Shown: positions 8,116 through 17,300, numbered from the stretch's first letter. The stretch is 64,000 nucleotides of DNA from Paenibacillus psychroresistens (GCF_009728935.1 NZ_CP034235.1:7143501-7207500); one strand, 5' to 3'. Program-made: numbers and translations. Notes: a model not told the origin generated them from the sequence alone.

Positions 8116-8304
8116 TTAATGCAAAATCATCATTAAGCTCGTTATTGTCCATGCAATTATTGCAAAACATATAGAACTGATGATTTTATATAAGTGGTTA
8201 TGCTCCTTTTGTGCTACAACTGTGATAAAGCAATACATAAAAATAAAACCAATAACTGGCATAAAATAAAGTCCAATTGCACTTGACAACATTTGCATTT
8301 TCAA
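8116..8304 (-). CDS. small two-helix membrane protein
   Basis: 62 residues with two hydrophobic helices (about 9-28, GLYFMPVIGFIFMYCFITVV; and 41-61, ISSICFAIIAWTITSLMMI) separated by a His/Lys-rich loop KEHNHLYK. The start is TTG or the ATG two codons later, both behind GGAAAGGG. No family recognised and no operon partner. Confidence 0.4.
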   Translation of the reverse strand: MKMQMLSSAIGLYFMPVIGFIFMYCFITVVAQKEHNHLYKIISSICFAIIAWTITSLMMILH

Positions 8305-8355
8305 CCCTTTCCAAAATCTTACAATAACCTTATTATGACAGTTATATTATTAACA

Positions 8356-8439
8356 TTCAACTAATCTGCCAGTTACCTCAATAGAAAAGAGGAACTGCTG
8401 CATAGCAATCTCCTACGTTATAGGTTCCCTTTAGTTCAA
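8356..8439. repeat. copy C of the dispersed palindromic repeat
   Basis: 84 bp bounded by TTCAACTAA and TTAGTTCAA, a near-perfect 9-bp terminal inverted repeat. It contains CTGCCAGTTACCTCAATAG, a GGAACTGC..GCAATCTCC core hairpin and TACGTTATAG. It ends 12 bp beyond the stop codon of the double-GNAT gene. Confidence 0.8.
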
Positions 8440-8450
8440 TAGAGTCTGCT

Positions 8451-9377
8451 TCACAACTTAGGCAAAAATGTAGTTACATAGTGTATTCTCTTATATTCTT
8501 GTTGAAAACCAAATTTGTTATATAACGACCTTGCCACATAATTTGTACTTTCTACGGTTAGCCGCACATCGTCAGCTCCTGATTGTTTTAATCGTTTTAG
8601 GATTTCCGATAACAACAATCTCCCAATACCTCGTTTTTGCCACTCTCGCCTTACAGCAATTGTTGGTATTCGAGCATGAGTTCCTCTAAGAATAGAAGAG
8701 ATAAGACCAATAGTATCTCCAAATTCGTTTGTAATTAAGAGATATAGATTGGGATAAGAACTATCTCCCTGGAAATCATAAATTACGCTCTCTAAGCTTT
8801 TATTAACGCCAAATGCCTCGTTATATATATCGACCCAATCATTTGCATCCTCAAGCGTTGGGTTTCTGAAATGGAATCCTAACGGCTGACTGATGTCCTT
8901 CTGGTCAACCATGTTTTTCAAACAGAGTATCTCTAAGGTATTTTGTTCCAGCATTCCTAAGTTGACCCCAATAGTTACTTCTGCAGGAATACTCGTAAGT
9001 GCACGGTGCTTGAAGCGAATGAGCTTTAATTCTTGATGTGCAATACTTTCAAGTCGGTTAAATATGAAGTTAAATATCGCAGTACCAATCCCACGTCTTC
9101 GCCAATCCATGTCTACTGTCCCAAAACAATCAACAGCAATAAAAGTATTTTCTTCAACAAAGCACAATGAAAAATAACCGACGATCGTCTTCCTAATCTC
9201 AACAACGAAAGTATTGTCACGGATTCTTCTTAATGGTTCGTCCAAATTCTGATCGAACTCTGCCACAGTTAAACCGTTCAGCATGTGATATGGGTCGCGG
9301 TTAATCATTGTAACAATCCTGTCTGTATCCGACCCTATATGAACTCGAATTGATGCATCTATGTCCGAGTTTCCCAC
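8451..9377 (-). CDS. tandem-GNAT N-acetyltransferase
   Basis: 308 residues containing two GNAT folds in one chain. The first has the acetyl-CoA loop DWRRRGIGTAIFNFI (~90-104). The second has REWQKRGIGRLLLSEIL (~243-259), followed by SGADDVRLTVESTNYVARSL and YNKFGF, the strand 5 to helix 4 signature. The layout resembles MshD-like double acetyltransferases, in which usually one domain is active. The acceptor substrate is unknown. It is a single-gene unit between repeat copies C and D, both within 90 bp. No partner genes. Confidence 0.8.
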   Translation of the reverse strand: MGNSDIDASIRVHIGSDTDRIVTMINRDPYHMLNGLTVAEFDQNLDEPLRRIRDNTFVVEIRKTIVGYFSLCFVEENTFIAVDCFGTVDMDWRRRGIGTAIFNFIFNRLESIAHQELKLIRFKHRALTSIPAEVTIGVNLGMLEQNTLEILCLKNMVDQKDISQPLGFHFRNPTLEDANDWVDIYNEAFGVNKSLESVIYDFQGDSSYPNLYLLITNEFGDTIGLISSILRGTHARIPTIAVRREWQKRGIGRLLLSEILKRLKQSGADDVRLTVESTNYVARSLYNKFGFQQEYKRIHYVTTFLPKL

Positions 9378-9463
9378 TGAACTTTACCCCCATACTTTAT
9401 TCAATATCGTTCTCTTAGCAAAATCATTATAGTTCAACAACTTAAAGAAAATTTCTTTTTTTA

Positions 9464-9546
9464 TTCAACTAATCTGCCAGTTACTTCAATAGAAAATAGG
9501 AACTGCTGTATAGCAAACTCCTACGTTATAGTACCCGTTAGTTCAA
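9464..9546. repeat. copy D of the dispersed palindromic repeat
   Basis: 83 bp with termini TTCAACTAA / TTAGTTCAA, arm CTGCCAGTTACTTCAATAG, core GGAACTGC..AAACTCC and arm TACGTTATAGTACCCG. It ends 12 bp beyond the stop of the next acetyltransferase gene, the same spacing as copy C. Confidence 0.8.
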
Positions 9547-9557
9547 TATCCTATAAA

Positions 9558-10196
9558 TCACTTTTTTAGATGTTTATAATGAAAAGCCATTGCAAGTATA
9601 TCTTCGGCTAATAGAGTTGCTAAATGAGTTCCCACTCCCTTATTCTTATACTGGGGAAGGGTTTCAATTCCAATTGCATGCGTATCCTCTGTAACAAAAC
9701 TTGAATAAGACAAGCCAATTATCTCCAATCCATCTATTGCAGCAAAACCGTATCCTTTTCTCAAAAAATCATCTTTTGATGACCAAAATAGATCAATATT
9801 TTCTTTCACAAATTCTATATGAATTAGCTCTTGCCTCTCCCATTCCTGCAATCTTAAATTAATTGTTTTAAACCCCATAGCGTTTGACACAGGAGGCTTA
9901 CGAAATAACTTCAATACCATTTGTTCAAATTGGTGAAGGTTCCTAGAGGCAAATATTGATTTCAGATCCCATTTATTGTGATGACCTGAAACTTCAAAAT
10001 GGTCCAGACCAAGTTCTCTCATCCTAGGTACAATGTTACTAGTTATATAAACATCCAGCGTGTTGATAAATGTTTGATCGGTGTGGTCACCAATTAGGTA
10101 AAACCCTTGAATCCCCTTACTCCATACTAAAGCGCTATTTGGCAGCACAATTTGATCTACAAATATCCAACCAGGATTACTACCATCGATTACCAT
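9558..10196 (-). CDS. GNAT acetyltransferase, probably truncated at the C terminus
   Basis: 212 residues. It starts MVIDGSNPGWIFVD and ALVWSKGIQGFYLIGD follows, the opening of the larger GNAT_acetyltr-type proteins, with the acetyl-CoA region LPQYKNKGVGTHLATLLAED near the end. Family members run on for about 40 more residues (the last strand and helix, ...KLAEKLGF), which are missing: this chain stops at FHYKHLKK, 12 bp before repeat copy D. The N terminus may also be short, since the same frame reads DERFE, a TGA and ISNYIG just before the first Met. It may be inactive. Confidence 0.65.
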   Translation of the reverse strand: MVIDGSNPGWIFVDQIVLPNSALVWSKGIQGFYLIGDHTDQTFINTLDVYITSNIVPRMRELGLDHFEVSGHHNKWDLKSIFASRNLHQFEQMVLKLFRKPPVSNAMGFKTINLRLQEWERQELIHIEFVKENIDLFWSSKDDFLRKGYGFAAIDGLEIIGLSYSSFVTEDTHAIGIETLPQYKNKGVGTHLATLLAEDILAMAFHYKHLKK

Positions 10197-10299
10197 GCCA
10201 ATATAGTTGGAAATTCATTCAAACCGTTCATCTATTGCAGAATAAATGTTCAAATAAGTATAAAATATCTATACACAAAATAGTAGGTGAAGTTCTTAC

Positions 10300-10386
10300 T
10301 TAACTAAAGATTACTGCCCGTTACTTCAATAGAAAGAGGAGCTGTAGCATAGCAAGCTCCTCTGTTATCGTTCCCGGCTAGTTGAA
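10300..10386. repeat. copy E of the dispersed palindromic repeat
   Basis: 87 bp from TTAACTAA to CTAGTTGAA, with arm CTGCCCGTTACTTCAATAG and core GAGGAGCT..AGCTCCTC. It lies 23 bp beyond the amidase stop codon, in the same orientation as the other copies. Confidence 0.8.
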
Positions 10387-10408
10387 AGCTTTATTTCTTT
10401 TAATTCTT

Positions 10409-11881
10409 TTAATTCTTTAAATTCGGCATTTTTCTATGTTTTGTTTTTTGTTCGAACGCAAATGCTATACGGATTAGTATCGGTTCACTAAATGCTGTAC
10501 CAGCAAATGTAATTCCAAATGCTCTGCCATTTTCCTGAAATCCGGCAGGTACTGCGATGGATGGATAACCCGCTCTTGCACAAATATCGGCTCCGGCATA
10601 TGCAGGAAAGAGGATGGCATCTAATCCATATTTTTCTATAGCAAAATCAATCCCCATTTTTTGTGCAAAATATAAATCAGTGATCGTTTTTAATATATAT
10701 TCCGGATTTTTCAACGTGTTTTCGAAGGATAGCCGATGTTGAAATGAATCTTGACCATATTTCAAAGCTTTTTCCGCATGCTTATCGTTCCATTCAACCA
10801 ATTCATTCAAAGTATGGACAGGTGCATGAGATGGCAAGCTTTGCAGATAATTTTCAATAGCATGCTTAAATTCAAAGCTCATTTTGTTAGATTTCCAGTC
10901 TTGATAGAATGAAGGGATTTCGATATCTTCCACAACAATGGCACCAGAATCTTTAAGCTTACCTACCGCATCATTAAATAATCCCTCATCAAACTCACTC
11001 ATGTCATGATATCGTTCCGGCAGAATATTCCTGAAGATACCTATGGTTGCTTGTTTTAGACCATCTTTATCCAAAAATGCTGTATAGTTTATCGAAGAAT
11101 GTTCATTCCTCCAGGTAGCGGGATCGCCATCGTCCTTCCCTGTCATCGCACCAAGTAAGATTGCTGCATCCGTCACAGTCCTAGCCATGGGTCCAGCGGT
11201 ATCTTGGGAATACGTCCATGGAATGATCCCGAAACGGCTGATTAACCCAACTGTTGGCTTGATCCCAACGATTGCGTTCTGAAAAGAAGGGCTTAAAATT
11301 GAGGCAGATGTTTCCGTGCCAACTGCGACAGTTGTAAAATTTGCAGCTACGGCTACTGCAGAACCAGTACTGGACCCACCCGGTAAAAAATCCCCATATG
11401 GATTTTTGGTTTGTCCACCTACAGAACTGTATCCAGCCCACATGGAGGAAGACATGGCATTGGCCCATTCAGTCAGATTGGTTTTTCCGAGAATAACAGC
11501 ACCTGCTTCTCTAAGCTTCTGGACAAGAAAAGCATCCTTCGCGCTTACATGGTTTTCCAAAGCCAATGCCCCCGCACTGGTACGCATTTTATCTTTTGTT
11601 TCAATATTTCCTTTCAGTAGAACTGGAATCCCATGCATGGGACTCCTAACACCAGATAATTTTCTTTCAAGGTCTAGTGCCTCTGCGATAAAGATCGCAT
11701 CTGGATTCATTTCCATAATAGAGTTTAACTTGGTTCCACTTTGATCATAGGTTGCAATCCGATACATGAAATACATAACAAGTTCTCTTGAGGTAACTTC
11801 CCCCTTGTCCATGGCATCCTGTATTTCAAATATCGTTGCTTCTTCGCTATTTAGTTTTTTTAAGTCAAAGATATGTTCCAC
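10409..11881 (-). CDS. amidase (amidase-signature family, GatA-like)
   Basis: 490 residues from a GTG start with an AGAAGGG ribosome site. The Ser-cisSer-Lys triad is visible: Lys in IPVLLKGNIETKD (~84), the Gly/Ser-rich signature GGSSTGSAVAVAA (~168-180) and the nucleophile Ser in TETSASILSPS. It has the C-terminal AGYPSIAVPAGF and GITFAGTAFSEP of peptide-amidase-like members. There is no signal peptide. No GatB or GatC neighbour exists, so it is a free-standing amidase rather than the tRNA amidotransferase subunit. It probably hydrolyses an amide of a small molecule or peptide. It is a single-gene unit between copies E and F. Confidence 0.88.
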   Translation of the reverse strand: MEHIFDLKKLNSEEATIFEIQDAMDKGEVTSRELVMYFMYRIATYDQSGTKLNSIMEMNPDAIFIAEALDLERKLSGVRSPMHGIPVLLKGNIETKDKMRTSAGALALENHVSAKDAFLVQKLREAGAVILGKTNLTEWANAMSSSMWAGYSSVGGQTKNPYGDFLPGGSSTGSAVAVAANFTTVAVGTETSASILSPSFQNAIVGIKPTVGLISRFGIIPWTYSQDTAGPMARTVTDAAILLGAMTGKDDGDPATWRNEHSSINYTAFLDKDGLKQATIGIFRNILPERYHDMSEFDEGLFNDAVGKLKDSGAIVVEDIEIPSFYQDWKSNKMSFEFKHAIENYLQSLPSHAPVHTLNELVEWNDKHAEKALKYGQDSFQHRLSFENTLKNPEYILKTITDLYFAQKMGIDFAIEKYGLDAILFPAYAGADICARAGYPSIAVPAGFQENGRAFGITFAGTAFSEPILIRIAFAFEQKTKHRKMPNLKN

Positions 11882-12014
11882 GTTTAGCCCTTCTTTCTAA
11901 TTTTGAACATTGAAGATAAATTTTAAGTTATTATTTCATCACATTCTTGTTTGAAGCATATCATAATCTCAAATTTTTACATTGGGAAATATTAATTATA
12001 GTTTAATTTTATTC

Positions 12015-12162
12015 TTCAACTGCCCGATAGCTCAATTAAGCAGCCGTTTGCTCCAGAGCAACCTCACCGTGTAGATTACTGAGTTCTCCTTCTCCATCGG
12101 CTCAATAAAAAAAAGGAACTGCAGCATAGCAAGTTCCTCCGATTTTGAAACTGTTATTGTAA
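12015..12162. repeat. diverged or compound copy F of the dispersed palindromic repeat
   Basis: It starts TTCAACTGCCCGATAGCTCAAT, has an internal CCG..CGGCTCAATA block, then the familiar AAGGAACTGCAGCATAGCAAG and TTCCTCCGATTTTGAAACTG segments. It looks like one copy with extra DNA inside, or two merged copies. The gene-free stretch 11882-12201 contains nothing else that I recognise. Confidence 0.55.
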
Positions 12163-12201
12163 CCAAAATGCTGTTAGAAATGATAGTATGGCATAAATAA
12201 C

Positions 12202-12668
12202 TTAGTCACTTGCTTTTAATACTTTCAAGAAAATGGTTGGACTACTGTAACACTTGCCAGTAGGATCTAATTCAAGTTTTACTAAACCCACTTCTATAAT
12301 TTTGCTTCTATGAGGGATAAATTTTTTGCGAACTCCAATAATTCACAAAATTCTTGATGATATTGTTTATGCAACTGAATTAAGCTTTCTGTAACAGTAG
12401 GACCTATAAATAATGTTCCTGAATCGGGAAAGGAAGCCAGAACATCAAACTTTAAATCAAGTTCTAGAATATTATTAAAGAATGTACTGAATCGTTTAAA
12501 ATATGACTCTAAGTCAAGGATATCATTGTAAACAGCTACAATAATATGAGGTCGCATTTTAGAAATTTCATACATATTTGATGAGACATTTTCATCACTC
12601 AAGCCTTGCCAAATACCCTTGACATATTGCTCTAAATTATTTTCAAAGAAAAATTCGACAGCGTACAC
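12202..12668 (-). pseudogene. 2'-5' RNA ligase / 2H phosphoesterase-family gene, frameshifted
   Basis: A GTG start gives MYAVEFFFENN..KGIWQGL and RPHIIVAVYND, the N-terminal half of the 2'-5' RNA ligase family (the first H-x-T motif is degenerate, HII). The frame stops after 124 codons at 12294. In another frame the chain continues KKFIPHRSK (a second His motif) and IIEVGLVKLELDPTGK, then CYSSPTIFLKVLKASD to a TAA at 12202. The frames join if one A is restored in the A6 run at 12322-12327. About 25 residues normally found around the second motif also look missing. Hence a disrupted gene, probably inactive. Confidence 0.65.
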
Positions 12669-12693
12669 AATATATCATCTCTCTTTGCGGGAT

Positions 12694-13674
12694 TTAATAA
12701 ATTAATTTCCTGAAATACTCCATCTTGCTGTCAATAAATCTATCACCAAAGTCAGCTCCCCCGATTAGCTCTGATTCACTAAAACATAAGCCGAAGAGCC
12801 ACAGTTGTCTAAGTGCAACGAATATAGAAACTACCTGAACATCATTTTCACTAAGATCTCTTACCTCCCTGTACCCGTTTAGAAAAGCTTCCCAGAGCCT
12901 TTCAACTTCGTCCTTGTTATGACGGCTGTGAATTTCTCTAGCTAATCTAAACTCTGCAATATCATAAGATCTCCACCCATAACCGGAAATATCGAAATCA
13001 TAATGTGTCAATTTTCCATTGTCAGTAAATGCTACATTTGTATTACCATGCAAGTCACCATGACAAACGCCCCAATCTAAGCCTTCTTCAATCTTCATCA
13101 CTAACTGTTCTTTTAATTTTATGATAATCTCATAAATACAATTAAAATCCTCTTGACGATGATCCATATGTAATTTAATAATGTTAAGCGGGTTCTCAAT
13201 TAGATGGTCGAAGTTAAGATTACCTCTTACGTGTTTACTACTAAAATTATCTGTAACTTTATGAATTAGTGCAACGGATTTTCCAAACAAAAAACTATCC
13301 TCTACGGTACGAATAGGCCTTTCATTACCTTCAGCATAACTAAACATAACCCCATACTTCACACCCTCAGTGACAAAAAACTCATTTATGAGAGTGCCAT
13401 CTATTTTTGTAATCGGTATTGATACGCATACATCATTCTGATTCAGATAATTCAATAAATCTAACTCAAAAGCAATCTCCGATTTATTCCGTCTATCTGC
13501 ACGATAAACTCTAAACATATATTTACATGACCCAGTCTCTAAAATATATGTATCGTTCATGCCTCTAAGGAAGTATTTTAAAGTAAGGGGTTCATGAACA
13601 TCATAATTGTCTTTAATATGCGATAATAATGCTTGCTTAGACAAGAGTGAGTATGCAACAGGAAATAAACTCAA
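12694..13674 (-). CDS. APH-family phosphotransferase (homoserine-kinase-II/choline-kinase-like)
   Basis: 326 residues starting at a TTG behind AAAGGATGG. It carries the N-lobe strand TYILETGSCKYMFRVYR, the catalytic loop VCHGDLHGNTNVAF (~205-218) and the metal-binding LTHYDFDISGYGWRSYDIAEF (~225-245). Length and motifs fit the group that includes ThrB2-like and spore-coat-linked kinases. The substrate is a small-molecule hydroxyl, unassigned. It follows another APH gene 75 bp upstream on the same strand, so the two may be cotranscribed. Confidence 0.8.
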   Translation of the reverse strand: MSLFPVAYSLLSKQALLSHIKDNYDVHEPLTLKYFLRGMNDTYILETGSCKYMFRVYRADRRNKSEIAFELDLLNYLNQNDVCVSIPITKIDGTLINEFFVTEGVKYGVMFSYAEGNERPIRTVEDSFLFGKSVALIHKVTDNFSSKHVRGNLNFDHLIENPLNIIKLHMDHRQEDFNCIYEIIIKLKEQLVMKIEEGLDWGVCHGDLHGNTNVAFTDNGKLTHYDFDISGYGWRSYDIAEFRLAREIHSRHNKDEVERLWEAFLNGYREVRDLSENDVQVVSIFVALRQLWLFGLCFSESELIGGADFGDRFIDSKMEYFRKLIY

Positions 13675-13749
13675 AACTACACCATCCTTTTGACTTTTTT
13701 TATCAATTGCTATATCACTTGTTTGAATCGTTAGCTTAAGATAACCTCA

Positions 13750-14646
13750 TCAAGTGGTTGGAACATAAACGGCTCTCCAATCATGTCTGAAAAAGGACTC
13801 CAATATTGGGATGGCATCGTCCTCCATTTTTCTAACCTGCTCATACCCACCTATAAAAAGCGCTCTCTGAAGAGGGAGTAACCCCATTATCGACTGAGCC
13901 ATGTCGTAGAGATGATAGCCGAAACCACACCTGCCGAAATCGATCGCATACGGTTCATCGTCGCGAAAAACGATGTTGCCATTGTGTAAGTCTGCATGGA
14001 TTATCCCATAATTCGCTTCATTGGGTTCGAACGTGTCGAGATGATTTGCCACTTTAGCTACGGCCATGGTGTACAACTCAAAGGCTTCATCTGAAATGAA
14101 ATGACAGTGAAACCGTTGTAAATGTTCCCAATCACGTTGAAAGCTTACACTTCCCCAAGAAGGGCGCATGAAGCCGATATTCGGGCAAAAATCGGCACTT
14201 GCCTCGTGAAGGTTCGCTAACAGTGTCCCCATTTTTCGGATGCTCATCTCCGTAAGTGCCTTCTTATCCAAGCGCTCACCTTCGACCCATTTCAGCAAGG
14301 TCGCATAATATCGATGCCCACCGCTTGTCGCAGTATCCGTGACGAAAACTCCTTCCCGGTTCAGTACAGCTTCGGGCACGACAAGACCCTTTCGCCTAAG
14401 AGCAACCAACCATTCCAGTTCGGAGAGTGTCTCCTCCTGCGATTTGCTCTCCGGGTGAATGCGGAGCAAGAACTTCTCTCCCTCGCCGCTCTCTATGCGG
14501 AAGGTGACATGCTCAGATACTTGTATGAAGTGGATGGAATTCCATTCTGCATCATATTCCTGTAAGGCGTTAAGCGCCGCTTGTTTCGTTTGCTTCAGCG
14601 TATGAAGCCGATTTATTTCGGTATCGATTCGAAAGCCGTTGTTCAT
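13750..14646 (-). CDS. APH-family phosphotransferase
   Basis: 298 residues with a GGGGGG ribosome site. It shows the strand HVTFRIESGEGEKFLLRIHP, the catalytic loop IIHADLHNGNIVFRD (~217-231) and YAIDFGRCGFGYHLYDMAQS with the intact DFG-type metal site. Its GC content is visibly higher than that of the neighbouring 12.7-13.7 kb phosphotransferase, suggesting a separate origin. The C terminus (...FRHDWRAVYVPTT) is slightly short for the family. The substrate is unknown. Confidence 0.8.
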   Translation of the reverse strand: MNNGFRIDTEINRLHTLKQTKQAALNALQEYDAEWNSIHFIQVSEHVTFRIESGEGEKFLLRIHPESKSQEETLSELEWLVALRRKGLVVPEAVLNREGVFVTDTATSGGHRYYATLLKWVEGERLDKKALTEMSIRKMGTLLANLHEASADFCPNIGFMRPSWGSVSFQRDWEHLQRFHCHFISDEAFELYTMAVAKVANHLDTFEPNEANYGIIHADLHNGNIVFRDDEPYAIDFGRCGFGYHLYDMAQSIMGLLPLQRALFIGGYEQVRKMEDDAIPILESFFRHDWRAVYVPTT

Positions 14647-14720
14647 AATAACCCCCCTTTGTTGAACGCACTCTTAACAATGTAACAAACATGAAGGCTA
14701 GCTACTAGGTAAAATATCGT

Positions 14721-14809
14721 TTAACTCATTTTATCCTGCCAGTTACTTCAATAGAAAAGAGGAGCTGCTGCATAGCAAGCTCCTACGTTATAGTAACCCA
14801 TTAGTTTAA
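14721..14809. repeat. copy G of the dispersed palindromic repeat
   Basis: 89 bp from TTAACTCAT to TTAGTTTAA, with arm CTGCCAGTTACTTCAATAG, core GAGGAGCTGCTGCATAGCAA and GCTCCTACG, then TTATAGTAACCC. It lies 36 bp beyond the stop of the RlmJ-like gene, in the same orientation as the others. Confidence 0.8.
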
Positions 14810-14844
14810 CAAAAAATGACAATGATTAAATTGATGCAACACTA

Positions 14845-15720
14845 CTAATTTTTAAATGTAACACGTTTGTTTAAGCTTCCTGACGAACTTAGATAATTCA
14901 CATTTTTGTAAGCACTAACTAAAATATCACTGGTTTGTTGCAAAGCAACAATCGATTCGATTGACAAATTGGCGATAAGTACCCCGCATCCTGGAACACC
15001 AGGGTTAACTGTCGTAATTGCTTCTCCAATTGACTCTATTTCTATTTCAATACCATTTAATCGATGTTCTTGTAAATTAACTTTGTTTTGTTCAAATACT
15101 TGAACCATTTTTTCATATATTTCTTTTTGCTCTAGTTTTGTCTCATAACCATACCACAACATCGTTTTTACTCCATGAGTCATTGATTTAACAAAGATAT
15201 CAAAATAAGATCTCCCACTTTCGTTTAGATCAAATATCCTATAGGGATCAATATGTAAAAAGGTACTTTGATTTTCTTTTTCAATAAAATCCCATAAATT
15301 ATCAATAGAATCACCTTGTATTGTTTCGACTGACAAAGTGTTATGAAGATCAGCATATTTCTTAGTTTCTTCTAATGCTTTGCTTTCAATATCGCAAAAA
15401 ACATAGGAGACATCTGTTCCCAATAGTTTCATTGCTAAGCCTGATGAACCTAAATAATGAGTTAATTTATGAATGCTTTCCTGAATAGGTATTAATGTAT
15501 TAAGGTAAGGAGTGTCCTTTAATTCTTTGAACTCGATCAAATCACTTTTAGCAAGAAGTGTAAAAATACCATAATTTCTTTCTGCTGTATGGTTTAATCG
15601 ATATAATGGAAAAGCGGCATTTGATTCAATATACTTTGTTACATACTCTACTGATAAAAAGGAACATAATGGTATATGCTTCCATAAGTCACCAATTTCA
15701 CCATAATGACTATATGACAT
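14845..15720 (-). CDS. RlmJ-like (DUF519-type) methyltransferase homologue
   Basis: 291 residues with a strong AAAGGAGGAG ribosome site. The opening MSYSHYGEIGDLWKHIPLC parallels the RlmJ start (SYRHAFHAGNHADVLKH), and a central Rossmann-like part shows VSYVFCDIESKALEETKKYA (~125) and FLHIDPYRIFDLNESG (~172), the position of the DPP-Y/F catalytic motif of N6-adenine methyltransferases, here IDPYR. The altered motif leaves activity uncertain. RlmJ methylates 23S rRNA A2030 in Proteobacteria; accessory homologues of unknown substrate occur in Bacillota. Confidence 0.5.
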   Translation of the reverse strand: MSYSHYGEIGDLWKHIPLCSFLSVEYVTKYIESNAAFPLYRLNHTAERNYGIFTLLAKSDLIEFKELKDTPYLNTLIPIQESIHKLTHYLGSSGLAMKLLGTDVSYVFCDIESKALEETKKYADLHNTLSVETIQGDSIDNLWDFIEKENQSTFLHIDPYRIFDLNESGRSYFDIFVKSMTHGVKTMLWYGYETKLEQKEIYEKMVQVFEQNKVNLQEHRLNGIEIEIESIGEAITTVNPGVPGCGVLIANLSIESIVALQQTSDILVSAYKNVNYLSSSGSLNKRVTFKN

Positions 15721-15801
15721 AAGAACTCCTCCTTTTTTATAATTTCTTAATTATCAATCAAGTTAAATAGATTGTAAATAATAATTCTGAAGGAGAACAA
15801 G

Positions 15802-16203
15802 CTATTTATTTATTGTTCCTTCGTTGATTAACCTTTCTTTATCCTTCAAAGAAAAAACTCCAGGCAACCATTCCTCTAATTGTCCGTTTCCTCCAATTAT
15901 ATGCCCATTATATTCATAAATGGAGGCGTATATTTTCTTTCCTGTTTTTTGTAGTTCTTTTAGCATATAGGTTGTAATTTCAATTTCTTTATACGGCTTC
16001 AAATCAATACCTACTATTTGTGCATCTAATATAGGCTTCTTTGTCTCCTGAGTTCTTTCGCTAATTTTGTCCTCAATATGCCAGCCAAATGACTCAAGGT
16101 ACTCAAAATGGTTATCGTAAATCTGCTCGGGTGGCCCTTTACTACAACCAATCAGAAAAACAAAACTACATAATGCAAGATAAACAATTATCTTCTTAAC
16201 CAT
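15802..16203 (-). CDS. small lipoprotein, DUF4830-like
   Basis: 133 residues. There is a signal peptide with a lipobox (FLIGC, Cys ~20), then a single small domain: YLESFGWHIEDKISERTQE, VGIDLKPYKEIEITTYML, and a closing WLPGVFSLKDKERL. The FGW..V..DL..YKG..V..Y pattern fits the DUF4830-type secreted domain. It should be attached to the outer face of the membrane. Role unknown. Confidence 0.6.
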   Translation of the reverse strand: MVKKIIVYLALCSFVFLIGCSKGPPEQIYDNHFEYLESFGWHIEDKISERTQETKKPILDAQIVGIDLKPYKEIEITTYMLKELQKTGKKIYASIYEYNGHIIGGNGQLEEWLPGVFSLKDKERLINEGTINK

Positions 16204-16352
16204 AATGTCCCCCCGATCTCCGGCTTTGCGGTATATTACGTATTTCCCGTGCCGAACGAGGCATGAGTTCGAGCCCTACACTTTATTATCTAGTCTAGCA
16301 CTTTACTATTCAGTCTAATACTTTTATCTTCTAACAGCGTATTCCAGTGACA

Positions 16353-17300
16353 TCAGCCATTCGATTGAATAACTGGGTTAGGAGTAGCAGTTGCTTTAGG
16401 TGTTTCGGTTGAAAATGGTGATGGTGATATACTTCCACCTGTTGATGGTATTGGCGTCTCGGTTGGTGAAACAGAATGAACTGGATCAACTGAAGCAACA
16501 GGATCGGACTCCGTTGGAATAATGGGCACACCAGATGAAGTTGGAGTACGTGTTGGTCTTGTCGTTGGTCTTGTCGTTGGCTTTGTTGTTGGTCTTTGAG
16601 TCGCTGTTGACTGCATATGGGTCAAGGGCTGCATCACTCCAGTTAAGGATTCCACAAATTTATCTTGAATATAGGATTGCAATAGCTTTGGATCGGTCGT
16701 AAGCACTTTAGCACCGTTAATAGTTCGCTCAACTAATAAATGAGACGGTGGAACTTGGATGCCTACAAAACCGGATGCTTTTGCATCATAGCCCAGGTTT
16801 GCAAGCTTAAGCATATCGGAAAAGTTAATATTGGTTTCAATATATGGATCGACGGCACTAAGAATCTTAGGCAATTTAATTATGCCGTTGGCACTCTGTA
16901 ATTGCTCCGAGATAGCTGTCAAAAATTTGCGCTGTCTCTCGGAACGAGTGAAATCTGACATAGCATCATTGCGAAAGCGAACATATTGCAGAGCTGTGTT
17001 GCCGTCCAACTTCTGCATACCCTTTTTAAGGTGAATATCATAAACATGATCATCCTCTGAATCTACCCAATTCATCTCCTTCTCTACATCTATGGTCACG
17101 CCACTGAGTGCATCAACAACACCAATAAATCCTTTAAAGCCCATATAAACATAGTATTGGATGCGAATATTCAGTAGATCCCCTACCGTTTTCATTGTCA
17201 AATCCGGACCACCCAAGGCTAATGCAGCATTAATCCGTTGCTGTCCAAAGCCAGGAATCTTTACATAGGTATCACGTGCAGCTTTACGAGCTCGATAAAC
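16353..17300 (-). pseudogene. LytR-CpsA-Psr (LCP) family gene lacking its 5' part
   Basis: From about 17300 the frame reads ARDTYVKIPGFGQQRINAAL and then ALGGPDLTMKTVGDLL, the middle of an LCP phosphotransferase, followed by VRFRNDAMSDFTRSERQRKF with its conserved Arg residues and a Thr/Pro-rich tail (TTKPTTRPTTRP..). LCP enzymes attach wall polymers to peptidoglycan and need an N-terminal membrane anchor and the first half of the catalytic domain; both are absent. A TGA ends the open frame just upstream. A shorter product from an internal ATG (17214-17216) would be cytoplasmic and incomplete, so I treat this as a remnant. Confidence 0.65.

Noticed and set aside
11316..11744. Plus-strand frames inside the amidase gene
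   Set aside because: Antisense to an intact amidase with its full catalytic triad; no independent support.
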